Shown here: positions 1-7,728 of the stretch, piece by piece | Layout: each line of letters opens with the position of its first letter | Position numbering within the stretch: the first letter of the stretch is position 1 | Source of the DNA: Anaerolineae bacterium | Lineage (GTDB): Bacteria; Chloroflexota; Anaerolineae; 4572-78; NAK82 | Direction of reading: 5' to 3' | NCBI GenBank assembly: GCA_030598425.1 | Contig: JAUVPY010000101.1 | Location: 1-7,960 of the forward strand | DNA length: 7,960 bases | The notes under the pieces: generated by a model | Told to the model about the DNA's origin: nothing | The model's database searches: none | Seen by the model: only the letters and a program-made list of their open reading frames with translations | Position numbers and translations under genes: made by a program

Positions 1-286
<286 letters not shown>

Positions 287-295
<9 letters not shown>

Positions 296-1357
296 TCCAA
301 GCGCAGTGTACAGCGCTTCCATATCCATGTGTTCGCTCAACAGATTCTCGAAGCTCTCGACCTTCTTTTCCTGATGGAACCGGGTCTTGCCGAAGAAGGT
401 CTCGATGTTTTCAACGGCCGTCATCGTGTCGTGGCGGGTGAGGATGACGGGCACGCCCACTTCCTCGGCGCGACCCAGGATCAGCGGGTTGGGCCGGATA
501 TTGCCGGTCAGAATGAGGCAGCGCGTCGACGTTTCCAACGCCGCCAACTGGATATCGGGCCGGTCGCCGCCGGTGATGACCGCTTTGTTGGGCTTGCGGC
601 GGAAATAGGTGAGGGCGCTGTCTACGCTCATGGCGCCGACCATAAGTGTCTCTACCAATGCGTCTACGGCGTGGTGACCGCACAGCACCTCGCCGCCTAG
701 CTTGTCGGCCAGCTCGGCAACGCTGACCGAGAGCAGCACGCGCTGCCTGGGCAAGGTGGCGAATATGGGCACCTTGTGACGCTCGACGAAGGGCTTGACC
801 TGGTTCTCGACAAAGTCGATCCGATGCGGCGGTACTCGGTTGATCACGGCCCCGATCATTGATTCTCCCAACCGCACTCGGGCCGTGATCAGGTCGTCCA
901 CCAGTTGCAGATCGTTGTCGTAGGGCACCAGCACCAGCGTCTGTGCCTCCAGCAGCTTGGCCACCTGGGGCGGGGCCAGGTTAACGATCCAGCCCTCGCG
1001 CAGACTGCCGCCCCCTTCCAGCACCACGATGTCTTTATCTTGGGCGATCGTCCGGTAGGCCGATTGCACGTGGGCGTCCAGGTTCTCACCCTCGCCGGCC
1101 AGAATCGCTCCCACCCGCTGGTCGGTGAGGATGACGGGTGCCATCGTCTCCAACGACTCCGCCAGGTCGAATGTGTCCTTGACGAAGTGGGCATCTTCGT
1201 CCATCACCTGGTCACCCACAATGCGGGCCGTGGTGCTGACCGGCTTAATATACCCGACGTGAAATCCGTCGCGCTTGAACCGGCCCAGCAGGCCAACGCA
1301 CAAGGCGCTTTTGCCAGAGAAAGTTTGGGTTGAAGTCACATAAACATTGGTAGTCAT
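287..1357 (-). CDS. Phosphotransacetylase-family protein: BioD-like P-loop domain plus DRTGG domain, no catalytic Pta domain
   Basis: The protein has 356 residues. An N-terminal BioD-like (AAA_26/dethiobiotin synthetase-like) domain covers roughly 1-210. It has a degenerate P-loop, STQTFSGKS at 9-17, where the first Gly of the Walker A is Ser. It also has the BioD-type EGGG at 114-117 and VINR at 171-174. A DRTGG domain covers roughly 215-325, with TGGDRPDIQLAALE at 262-275 and LTGNIRPNP nearby. Both domains occur at the N-terminus of long phosphotransacetylases, but the catalytic PTA_PTB domain is absent, so acetyl transfer is not expected. Family members of this length are usually annotated 'phosphotransacetylase family protein' or COG0857-like. 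It lies 13-16 bp downstream of the ADP-forming acyl-CoA synthetase, so it is probably in the same operon; a sensory or regulatory role for acetyl-CoA or acetate flux is an inference. I chose the second of two tandem ATGs because GGGAGG (1363-1368) is 5 nt from it but only 2 nt from the ATG ending at 1360. The stop codon (287-289) lies in the repeat. Confidence 0.85.
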
Positions 1358-1362
1358 CATTG

Positions 1363-1368
1363 CCTCCC
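1363..1368 (-). promoter_or_regulatory. Ribosome binding site of the phosphotransacetylase-family gene
   Basis: GGGAGG on the minus strand lies in the 13-16 bp between the synthetase stop codon (1374-1376) and the tandem ATG ATG. The 5-nt spacing favours the second ATG (ending at 1357). Confidence 0.7.
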
Positions 1369-1373
1369 AGGTT

Positions 1374-3467
1374 TTATGGGGCTAGCACCAGTCGCATGTC
1401 AATACCCATCGTTCCACGTCCCTCGTCGAAGACAATTAAGGGGTTGATGTCCAATTCGACGATATCGGGGAAGTCGGTGACAAGTTGCGATAGCTTGAGC
1501 AGCGTGTCGGCGACGGCTTCGATGTCCGACCGTGCCTGGCCACGCACGCCACGTAACAGATTAAACGAGCGAATCTCTCTCATCATCTCGTTCGCCTCGC
1601 GCCGTGAGAAGGGTGCGATACGAAATGAGACGTCCTTGAGCACTTCCACGTAGATGCCGCCCAGGCCAAACATCACCAGAGGGCCGAATTGTGGGTCACG
1701 GTTCATCCCGGCGATGACCTCTTTACCACCGCGCACCTGTTGCTGGACCAGACAGCCCCAGATTGCGGCATCTGGCATGTAGCGCACGGCGCGGAAGGTG
1801 AGCAGGTCGAACGAATCGCGCACGTCGCTGGCATCTTCGATGTTCAGCCGCACACCGCCGATATCGGTTTTGTGCAGGATGTCGGGCGATGCGATTTTCA
1901 TCACCACCGGGTAGCCGATCTCATCGGCGAAAGTGACTGCCTCGTCTGAGGTTTTGCACAGTTTGGAGGCCGGAATGCGGATGCGATAGGCTTCCAGTAT
2001 GTCGCGCGCTTCCGCGTCACCGATTTGCAGGCGGCCGTCAGACCGGACTTGTTCGAAAATGCGGGCCACTCGCTCGCGATCCACGTCAAACGCCTCAAAC
2101 TCGGGCGGCGGGCGCTCCTGCCATTGGCGTTGGTCGACCATCGCTCTAAGCGCGGCCACGGCGCGCTCAGGCTCGATGTAATTGGGCACGTTGTGGTCGG
2201 TCAGAATCTTGGCACCGGGTTCGGTGTTGGCTTCGCCCATAAAACAGGCCAATACCGGGATGTCGCTGCCTTCGGCGACTTGGCCCACGGCGCGTGCGGT
2301 CTCCTCGATCTCGGTCATAAACTGTGGGGTGAGGATGACGATCAGAGCGCCCACGTGAGGATCCGCGGTCACGGCCTGGAGCGCCGCCTGGTAGCGGTCG
2401 GCCAGCGCGTCACCCAGCACATCCACCGGGTTGAGCACACTGGCGACCGAGGGGAGTACCTGCCGCAGCTTTTCCCTTGTCTCCTGGTCCAGCGAAGCCA
2501 GGCTCAGCCCGCAGCGTTCGATGGCGTCGGTGGCCATAATGCCCGGGCCGCCGGCGTTGGTGATGATGGCCACTCGCTCATTGCGAGGCAGCGGCTGGCG
2601 CGCCATCGCAACCGACAGGTCAAACAGATCGCCCACCGAATCGGCGCGGATGACTCCCGCCTGTTTGAAAGCTGCTTCGTAGGCTCGTTCGCTGCCGGCC
2701 AGGGTGCCCGTGTGACTGCTGACCGCCCGTGAACCGGCGCTGGTGGAGCCCGACTTGATGGCGATCACCGGCTTGTGTTTGGTCATATGCCGGGCCACGT
2801 CGATGAAGCGACCCCCGTCAGCGATGCCCTCCAGGTAGGCCATCACCACCTTTGATTCAGGGTCTTCGGCCCACGCTTGCAGGAAGTCTATCTCGTTGAG
2901 ATCGGCCTTGTTGCCCAGACTCACAAAACGTGAGAAGCCTATTTCCTGGGCCAACGCGATATCCAGGATGGAGGTACACAGCGCGCCAGACTGTGACATA
3001 AAGGCGATTTGCCCCTGGGGCGGCATACCGACTGCAAACGAGGCGTTCATCGGCGCCAAAGTGTCGATCACGCCCAGGCAGTTGGGACCGACGATGCGCA
3101 TTTGGTACTCTTGCGCAATCTCGGCCATCTTGCGCTCGGCCATTAAGCCTTCGTGTCCGGTTTCTCGAAAGCCGGCCGAGATGACAATCACCGAACCGAC
3201 GCCTCGTTTCCCGCACGTCTCCAGCGTGTCGAGGACGAACCTGGCCGGAATCACGATTACGGCCAGGTCTATCTCGCCCTCGACCTCGTCGAGGCCCTGG
3301 TAACAAGAGCGGCCAAGGATCTCGTCGGCTTTGGGGTTGATAGGGTAGATAGCACCGCTAAATCCACTCTGAATGATGTTAGCCAAAACGGCATAACCCA
3401 GCTTGCCCTCAGTGCGTGATGCGCCGATGACGGCAATAGATTGGGGTGAAAACAGTGTGTCCAGCAT
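1374..3467 (-). CDS. Acetate/acyl-CoA synthetase (ADP-forming), fused alpha-beta single chain
   Basis: The family (NDP-forming acyl-CoA synthetase, ACD) catalyses acyl-CoA + ADP + Pi <=> acid + CoA + ATP in the cytosol, through phosphohistidine intermediates. The alpha part (about 1-455) starts with a CoA-binding Rossmann domain (IAVIGASRTEGKLGY, 11-25). Succinyl-CoA-ligase-like domains follow: VGPNCLGV 126-133, FMSQSGAL 156-163. The active-site His is in SSHTGTLAG (His252). The beta part (about 478-697) is an ATP-grasp domain: IGYPVVMK 517-524, then DILHKTDIGGV with His532 (probable second phospho-acceptor by analogy with separate beta subunits), GLGGIYVE 601-608 and DINPL 673-677. At 697 aa this is the usual length for the fused bacterial/archaeal form. 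The start fits the family's typical M-L-...-L-F-x-P-x-S-I-A-V-I-G opening. The SD is weak, GGAG about 11 nt upstream. It heads an operon with the phosphotransacetylase-family gene. Substrate (acetate or branched/aryl acids) cannot be read from the sequence. The reverse, acid-activating direction is also possible. Confidence 0.95.
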   Translation of the reverse strand: MLDTLFSPQSIAVIGASRTEGKLGYAVLANIIQSGFSGAIYPINPKADEILGRSCYQGLDEVEGEIDLAVIVIPARFVLDTLETCGKRGVGSVIVISAGFRETGHEGLMAERKMAEIAQEYQMRIVGPNCLGVIDTLAPMNASFAVGMPPQGQIAFMSQSGALCTSILDIALAQEIGFSRFVSLGNKADLNEIDFLQAWAEDPESKVVMAYLEGIADGGRFIDVARHMTKHKPVIAIKSGSTSAGSRAVSSHTGTLAGSERAYEAAFKQAGVIRADSVGDLFDLSVAMARQPLPRNERVAIITNAGGPGIMATDAIERCGLSLASLDQETREKLRQVLPSVASVLNPVDVLGDALADRYQAALQAVTADPHVGALIVILTPQFMTEIEETARAVGQVAEGSDIPVLACFMGEANTEPGAKILTDHNVPNYIEPERAVAALRAMVDQRQWQERPPPEFEAFDVDRERVARIFEQVRSDGRLQIGDAEARDILEAYRIRIPASKLCKTSDEAVTFADEIGYPVVMKIASPDILHKTDIGGVRLNIEDASDVRDSFDLLTFRAVRYMPDAAIWGCLVQQQVRGGKEVIAGMNRDPQFGPLVMFGLGGIYVEVLKDVSFRIAPFSRREANEMMREIRSFNLLRGVRGQARSDIEAVADTLLKLSQLVTDFPDIVELDINPLIVFDEGRGTMGIDMRLVLAP

Positions 3468-3534
3468 TCTGGGTGGGTCTCCATATTCGGCAGATTGGCG
3501 GTGGATAGGCTGCCTGAGAAGGCGACCTCGTTAG

Positions 3535-3717
3535 CTTTTCGGTGGCTTTGACCAATCCGCTTTGGTCTGCGATTCCGTGGGATGGCAGTTTCTCTATATC
3601 CTGCTGGGCTGGAGGGACAATCCGAATCAGGGCGATCCAGCGCCAGCGTGGATTGAGGCATACAGAGTGCATCTTATCACGATTGAGGAAGTGAGTCAAA
3701 CTATGGGCCGTCCCTGA
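3535..3717 (+). pseudogene. Possible decayed coding remnant, unidentified
   Basis: An open stretch of 60 codons follows a TAG at 3532-3534 and ends at TGA 3715-3717. It has no ATG before its next-to-last residues and no SD. Its translation looks protein-like rather than random, with segments such as VGWQFLYILLGW, DPAPAWIEAYRVHLIT and IEEVSQT. The same frame is also open just before the TAG (about 3450-3531) and contains SADWRWIG, which loosely resembles the SPDGRWIAF motif of PD40 beta-propeller repeats. I therefore flag it as a candidate relic of a larger gene. It lies between divergently transcribed genes and overlaps, in antisense, the predicted promoter and leader of the acyl-CoA synthetase. 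It may equally be chance. No function is proposed. Confidence 0.2.
3671..3699 (-). promoter_or_regulatory. Sigma70-like promoter for the acyl-CoA synthetase operon
   Basis: On the minus strand TTGACT (complement of 3694-3699) is followed, after exactly 17 nt, by TAAGAT (complement of 3671-3676). TGA directly before it makes an extended -10 (TG-N-TAAGAT). The expected transcription start is near 3664, giving a 5' leader of about 197 nt before the ATG at 3467. A small stem, GACCAA/TTGGTC (3550-3555 with 3562-3567), falls inside that leader; I recognise no riboswitch in it. Confidence 0.55.
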
Positions 3718-3776
3718 CCAAAGTGCAACGCACCTCGCGAAGCGGGTGCGTTGCACTTGTAGTATAATATGGTCAG
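3714..3776. repeat. Nested palindrome (hairpin) enclosing the -10 box
   Basis: The inner arms AAGTGCAACGCACC (3721-3734) and GGTGCGTTGCACTT (3745-3758) are perfect 14-bp reverse complements. Inside them CGC (3736-3738) pairs with GCG (3742-3744) around a GAA loop, leaving one bulged T at 3735. The outer arms CTGACCA (3714-3720) and TGGTCAG (3770-3776) are also exact reverse complements. The left arm is continuous, while the right arm is split by 11 nt (3759-3769) that carry TATAAT. No T-tract follows on either strand, and both flanking genes point away from it, so it is not a terminator. Its position over the -35 region and probable start site suggests an operator or a regulatory extrusion element. 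A dispersed palindromic repeat is the alternative. Confidence 0.85.
3763..3768 (+). promoter_or_regulatory. -10 box of the DUF58-transglutaminase operon
   Basis: A perfect TATAAT lies 46 nt before the chosen GTG start, giving a predicted start site near 3775 and a leader of about 40 nt. I see no -35 hexamer 16-18 nt upstream. That region is occupied by the right half of the hairpin, so an activator or structure-dependent recognition is possible. A chance AT-rich patch is less likely in such GC-rich surroundings. Confidence 0.6.
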
Positions 3777-3799
3777 TGACGTTTGGGCGTTATCCCTGT

Positions 3800-3804
3800 G
3801 GAGG
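3800..3804 (+). promoter_or_regulatory. Ribosome binding site of the DUF58 gene
   Basis: GGAGG (inside GGAGGGGG) lies 10 nt before the GTG at 3815-3817. It selects this start over the longer reading frame, whose first GTG (3746) lies inside the hairpin and upstream of the -10 box. Confidence 0.7.
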
Positions 3805-3814
3805 GGGTGCGCAG

Positions 3815-5116
3815 GTGAAAACCAACCCGGAGCCTCGCCTACGACTCAAGGCGCGTTTGATGCCAGCTTTAGTGGGCTTGCTGCTGTTCTTGCACTTGGC
3901 CGTGCCTTATCGAGGCTGGCTGATTCTCCTGGTCGGTTTGGGCGGGGCGTGGCTGGCCAGTTACCTGTGGGCGCGCTCGCTGGCCCACGGACTGCGTCTG
4001 GTCCGTGAGATGCGCTTCGGCTGGGCGCAAGTGGGCGACCGGCTGGAAGAGCGTTTCACACTCGTCAACGAAGGTATGCTGCCCGGGCTTTGGGTCGAGG
4101 TGGTGGATCATTCTACCGTGCCTGACTACCGGGTCAGCCGGGTGTCGGGTGTCGGCGGTGGATCACAGAGTCGCTGGCATACAAAGGGCGTGTGCACCCG
4201 GCGGGGCCTTTTCACCCTGGGGCCGACCAGCCTACGTACGGGTGACCCGTTTGGCCTGTACACGGTCACGCTGCATTACCCCGACTCTGCCACCCTGATG
4301 GTGACACCCCCCATCCTGTCCTTACCGACCATAGAGGTGGCACCAGGTGGACGAACGGGTGAGGGGCGCCCGCGAGCCAATGCCCCCGAGCGCACGGTCG
4401 GCGCCGCCAGTGTGAGGGATTACATTCAAGGTGACAGCCTGCGCTGGATTCATTGGCCGACCTCCGCGCGTCGCGATTCCCTGTTCGTGAAACTCTTTGA
4501 CGGTACCCCGGCTGGTGACTGGTGGGTGTTCCTGGACCTGGACCAGAGAGTCCAGGCTGGCCAGGGCCAGGCGTCGACTGAAGAACACGGCGTGATCCTG
4601 GCTGCTTCGCTGGCCGATCGGGGGCTGAGGTCGGGCCGAGCCGTAGGCTTGGTGACGCACGGTGAAGAGTTGGTCTGGCTGCCGCCGCAAGAGGGCGACG
4701 GTCAACGGTGGACCATTCTGCGCGCGTTGGCGCTGGTGGAGAAGGGGTCCCGTCCCCTGGCTGAGCTGCTGGCCCGGGCGCGTCCCAGGTTTGGCGAACG
4801 CACCAGTCTGATCATAGTCACACCCAACGTGGAGGGCGATTGGATCGAGGCGCTCTGGCCTCTCCTGCGGCGGGGTGCCATCCCTACCGTGCTGCTGCTG
4901 GACCCGGTCTCCTTCGGTGGGTCTGGCGACGCAAGTAGAACCTCGGCGCTGCTGTCCAATCTGGGCATAACCAGCTATGTCATCACCCGGGACCTGCTGG
5001 ACCGTCCGGAATCGCGCCCCGGCCGGCAAGGACGGTGGGAATGGCGGGTAACGCCTCTAGGGCGGGCGGTGACAACTCGTCGCCCCCGTGAATTGGCCTG
5101 GAAGGTGCTATCGTGA
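3815..5116 (+). CDS. DUF58 domain-containing membrane protein
   Basis: The protein has 433 aa. Two hydrophobic helices at about 15-30 and 33-52 anchor it in the membrane, followed by a beta-rich region. RGLFTLGPTSLRTGDPFGLY (130-149) matches the family's typical RG-x-F-x-LGP...DPFGL stretch. The diagnostic DUF58 core is at about 200-226: RDYIQGDSLRWIHWPTSARR followed by LFVK. A von Willebrand A-like C-terminal half follows. Its metal site looks degenerate: the first strand ends FLDLDQR (239-245) instead of carrying a D-x-S-x-S MIDAS. The family (COG1721) is commonly encoded with a MoxR ATPase and a TgpA-like transglutaminase and is thought to work at the cell envelope; its biochemical activity is not established. 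Here it is the first gene after a TATAAT box and its TGA overlaps the GTG of the transglutaminase (GTGA, 5113-5116), implying coupled translation. No MoxR gene is adjacent. Confidence 0.92.
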   Translation: MKTNPEPRLRLKARLMPALVGLLLFLHLAVPYRGWLILLVGLGGAWLASYLWARSLAHGLRLVREMRFGWAQVGDRLEERFTLVNEGMLPGLWVEVVDHSTVPDYRVSRVSGVGGGSQSRWHTKGVCTRRGLFTLGPTSLRTGDPFGLYTVTLHYPDSATLMVTPPILSLPTIEVAPGGRTGEGRPRANAPERTVGAASVRDYIQGDSLRWIHWPTSARRDSLFVKLFDGTPAGDWWVFLDLDQRVQAGQGQASTEEHGVILAASLADRGLRSGRAVGLVTHGEELVWLPPQEGDGQRWTILRALALVEKGSRPLAELLARARPRFGERTSLIIVTPNVEGDWIEALWPLLRRGAIPTVLLLDPVSFGGSGDASRTSALLSNLGITSYVITRDLLDRPESRPGRQGRWEWRVTPLGRAVTTRRPRELAWKVLS

Positions 5117-7728
5117 CACGGCTGTTGGCCTGGCTCATCCGCCGCTTGGGACCCAAGACCATAATCTGGGTTTTTCTTCTGCTGGTGGCGTTGGCCAGCG
5201 TCGCCATGGGTTTGGCGAATGCGATCCGGGGTCTGAACGCCGGATTGCTGCTGCCCCTGGGGTTGTTGGGGCTGACGATCGGGTGGTGGTTGGCCAGGTC
5301 CCCGTTGCCAGGGTGGTTGGGCGGGCTGGTGGCGCTGGCCCTGGGAGTCGAGGTCATCTTTCTGCGGGTCGGCCGTCTGGGAGAGTCCCTTCTGGGGCTA
5401 TGGCAGGCGCTGGTCCGTAGCTCACTTGAACTCACCGTGTTTCTGGTCTGGGGAGGCTGGGGCGTTGGTCGATCAGATGCGCAACTGACGGATCTGCCGG
5501 ACGGAACCCCGATCCTGCTGGCTCTGGAGGGCCTGTGGGCGGACGTTGGTACCATGCTGCTCCGGCTGCTTGACTGGTCGTCGGCACAAGTGACGGGCCG
5601 GCCGACTGTGGACCTGGTGGCAGTGGCCTTAACTTGGGGCCTGATGATGTGGGCAGTGGCGGCCTGGGCCGGTTGGTGGGTGCGACGGCGCAATCAACCG
5701 ATGCCAGGGATGGTCCCGGCCGGTGTGTTGTTGAGTGGGTGCCTCTTCTATTGGAGGGGCGATCTTGCTTTTCTGCTGTCACTACTGGGTGCCACGTTGC
5801 TGCTGGTTGTATTAATCGGGCAAGATACGCGCGAGCGTCGCTGGGCTGCTTCGGGCATTGACTTTCCATCCGACGTCGGCTGGGAGGTGAAGCTCTTGGG
5901 AGCGGGCCTTTCTCTGATGTTGGTGTCTTTAGCCCTGCTGGTCCCTTCGGTTTCCTGGCGACAGATGGTCGATTGGGCCGGAAGGCTGGTTAGGGGGCAG
6001 CCGAGAACCGTGCAGGTTGTGGCTGGTCCAGTGGGGCCAAGTGTCGATGCCCCCAATCCAAGTACCCTCTTCGACGAAGACCGGATACGCGCCCCTGGGC
6101 TGCCGCGCCGTCATCTGCTCGGCTCTGGGCCAGAGCTCTCGGAACAGGTGGTTATGGTCATCTACGTCGAAGAGGACGAGGGGACTGGGGACGGATTGAC
6201 CCCCAGCCCATCGGAATTCGTGCCGGGCGAGCCAGTGCCGCGCTACTACTGGCGCAGCTTAACATACAACGAGTACACCGGTTACGGTTGGATCACAGAC
6301 GGGACTGAGCTTCTTGGCTATCGGGGCGGGGGCCCGGCCGTCTATAGGGACCCCTTTGAACCGCTTGGGGTGAATGTTCAACCTGCTCCGGCGATCCCGC
6401 CTGGCCGGAGGCAGGTAAGGGCTGAGGTGCGGGCCATCAGCGAGCTGGGAGAACTACTTCACACAGCCGGCGATCTGGTGACGGTTGACCAGGATTTTCG
6501 CGTCGCCTGGCGCTCTTCCCAAGATGCATTTGGCGCGACCGTTATCAAGGCCGACCAGGCCAACCCGACGGCACGTTCCGAAGGGACGGGCCAGGAGCCC
6601 AATCAGGCTACCCGCACTACTGCCGATGTAGGCGGAGAGGACCTCGAAGGCGCCCCGGCTATTTATCAGACTGATTCACTGGTTGCGACTGTGGGCGAGG
6701 TGCAGTTGCGAGCCGCCGGGAGTGACTATCCGGCGTGGGTTCAAGATCGCTACTTGGCGCTGCCCGACCAAGTCCCTGCGCGAGTGCTGGCGCTGGCCCG
6801 TGACCTGACAGCAACGGAGCCCACGCCTTTCGATCGAGCGCGCGCCATTGAGGCTTACTTGCGCACTTACCCCTCCACCCGTGCCTTGCCGCCTCCTAAG
6901 CTCGACCGGGATGTGGTTGATTACTTCCTCTTCGATCTGCGTCAGGGATACTGCGATTACTATGCCACTTCGATGGTGGTGCTGGCGCGGGCCGCCGGTC
7001 TGCCGGCCCGACTGGCCGTGGGCTATCATTCCGGGACGTACGATGAGGTCAAACAGCGTTACGTGGTCGTCGAGGCCGACGCCCACGCGTGGGTAGAGAT
7101 TTACTTCCCCGGCTACGGCTGGATTGATTTCGAGCCTACGGCCGGAGTGCCCCCGATTAACCGCCCTCAAGATGTGCCTCCCGTCGTGCCACCCGAACTA
7201 GAGGCGTTGGAACCAATTAGGGCCGGAAGAATCGTGGGCAGCCGGCTTTGGTGGCTGGCGTTGTCAGGGATGGTTGCCTTGTTGGCCCTGGCGAGCCTGG
7301 CCCGATCGGCCGTTGACGGTTGGCGGCTGCACCGTATGCCTCCAGAACGGATGGTAGCGATTCTGTACCGGCGTCTCTACCGCCACGGACGGAGGCTGGC
7401 TGTTTCCGCGCAACCTGGGGATACCCCTTTTGAGTATCTAGCGTCATTGGCGGGGCGCGTGGGGGACGTGGCAGAGAATAGACTCAGGGCGACCGTTTTA
7501 GCCAACGCCGCCCAAGAGGCACGCTGGCTGGTCGGTCTCTACGTGCGGACGTGCTACGGCCCTTTTTCTCCCGATGCTGTCGACCGGAAGCAGGCGATAC
7601 AGACGTGGCGGCGCTTGCGTTGGCGGCTGCGGCTGGCATGGGTATTTCAGGTCTGGGACTCTGTGCGGCACCTCACTGTCGCACCCTCACGTTCAGCGCA
7701 TCCCGCAGAGCATCGCCCACCAGGTTAA
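5113..7728 (+). CDS. Membrane-anchored TgpA-like transglutaminase-domain protein with DUF4129-like C-terminus
   Basis: The protein has 871 aa. About seven hydrophobic segments come first, near 17-36, 43-61, 66-85, 97-115, 168-190, 200-236 and 259-280. A long extracytoplasmic region of about 281-710 follows, then one helix at about 712-731 and a cytosolic tail. The transglutaminase core (about 575-680) shows a complete triad: Cys613 in RQGYCDYYATSMVVLAR, His658 in DAHAWVE and Asp672 in WIDFEPTAG. The tail (about 744-820, with ILYRRLYRHGRR, GDTPFEYL and YGPFSP) resembles the DUF4129 domain found at the end of TgpA relatives. The family is implicated in envelope or peptidoglycan-related processing, but the substrate is unknown. 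Translation is coupled to DUF58 (GTGA overlap); GGAAGG lies about 7 nt before the GTG start. Residues 854-871 (the LTVAPSRSAHPAEHRPPG tail) are encoded by DNA that is also the 3' end of a convergent gene. The tail looks low in complexity, perhaps an extension after loss of an earlier stop. Confidence 0.93.
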   Translation: MTRLLAWLIRRLGPKTIIWVFLLLVALASVAMGLANAIRGLNAGLLLPLGLLGLTIGWWLARSPLPGWLGGLVALALGVEVIFLRVGRLGESLLGLWQALVRSSLELTVFLVWGGWGVGRSDAQLTDLPDGTPILLALEGLWADVGTMLLRLLDWSSAQVTGRPTVDLVAVALTWGLMMWAVAAWAGWWVRRRNQPMPGMVPAGVLLSGCLFYWRGDLAFLLSLLGATLLLVVLIGQDTRERRWAASGIDFPSDVGWEVKLLGAGLSLMLVSLALLVPSVSWRQMVDWAGRLVRGQPRTVQVVAGPVGPSVDAPNPSTLFDEDRIRAPGLPRRHLLGSGPELSEQVVMVIYVEEDEGTGDGLTPSPSEFVPGEPVPRYYWRSLTYNEYTGYGWITDGTELLGYRGGGPAVYRDPFEPLGVNVQPAPAIPPGRRQVRAEVRAISELGELLHTAGDLVTVDQDFRVAWRSSQDAFGATVIKADQANPTARSEGTGQEPNQATRTTADVGGEDLEGAPAIYQTDSLVATVGEVQLRAAGSDYPAWVQDRYLALPDQVPARVLALARDLTATEPTPFDRARAIEAYLRTYPSTRALPPPKLDRDVVDYFLFDLRQGYCDYYATSMVVLARAAGLPARLAVGYHSGTYDEVKQRYVVVEADAHAWVEIYFPGYGWIDFEPTAGVPPINRPQDVPPVVPPELEALEPIRAGRIVGSRLWWLALSGMVALLALASLARSAVDGWRLHRMPPERMVAILYRRLYRHGRRLAVSAQPGDTPFEYLASLAGRVGDVAENRLRATVLANAAQEARWLVGLYVRTCYGPFSPDAVDRKQAIQTWRRLRWRLRLAWVFQVWDSVRHLTVAPSRSAHPAEHRPPG

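Noticed and set aside
2025..2732. Open frame of 235 codons on the plus strand
   Set aside because: Antisense shadow of the acyl-CoA synthetase, whose own motifs (His252 region, Rossmann domain) are unmistakable; composition is Arg/His/Gly-rich and lacks any family motif.
3269..3756. Minus-strand open frames reaching over the intergenic region upstream of the synthetase
   Set aside because: They overlap the synthetase start in another frame, lack SD sites and span the predicted promoter.
3721..3758. Hairpin as a rho-independent terminator
   Set aside because: No T-run on either strand, and both flanking genes are transcribed away from it.
3746..3814. Longer N-terminus for the DUF58 protein, starting at GTG 3746
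   Set aside because: It would begin inside the hairpin and upstream of the TATAAT box; the GTG at 3815 has a strong SD and gives a normal membrane-anchor start.
4322..5693. Two long minus-strand open frames (4322-5029 and 4983-5693)
   Set aside because: Antisense to the DUF58 and transglutaminase genes, with low-complexity Pro/Arg/Ser/Thr-rich translations typical of shadow frames in GC-rich DNA.
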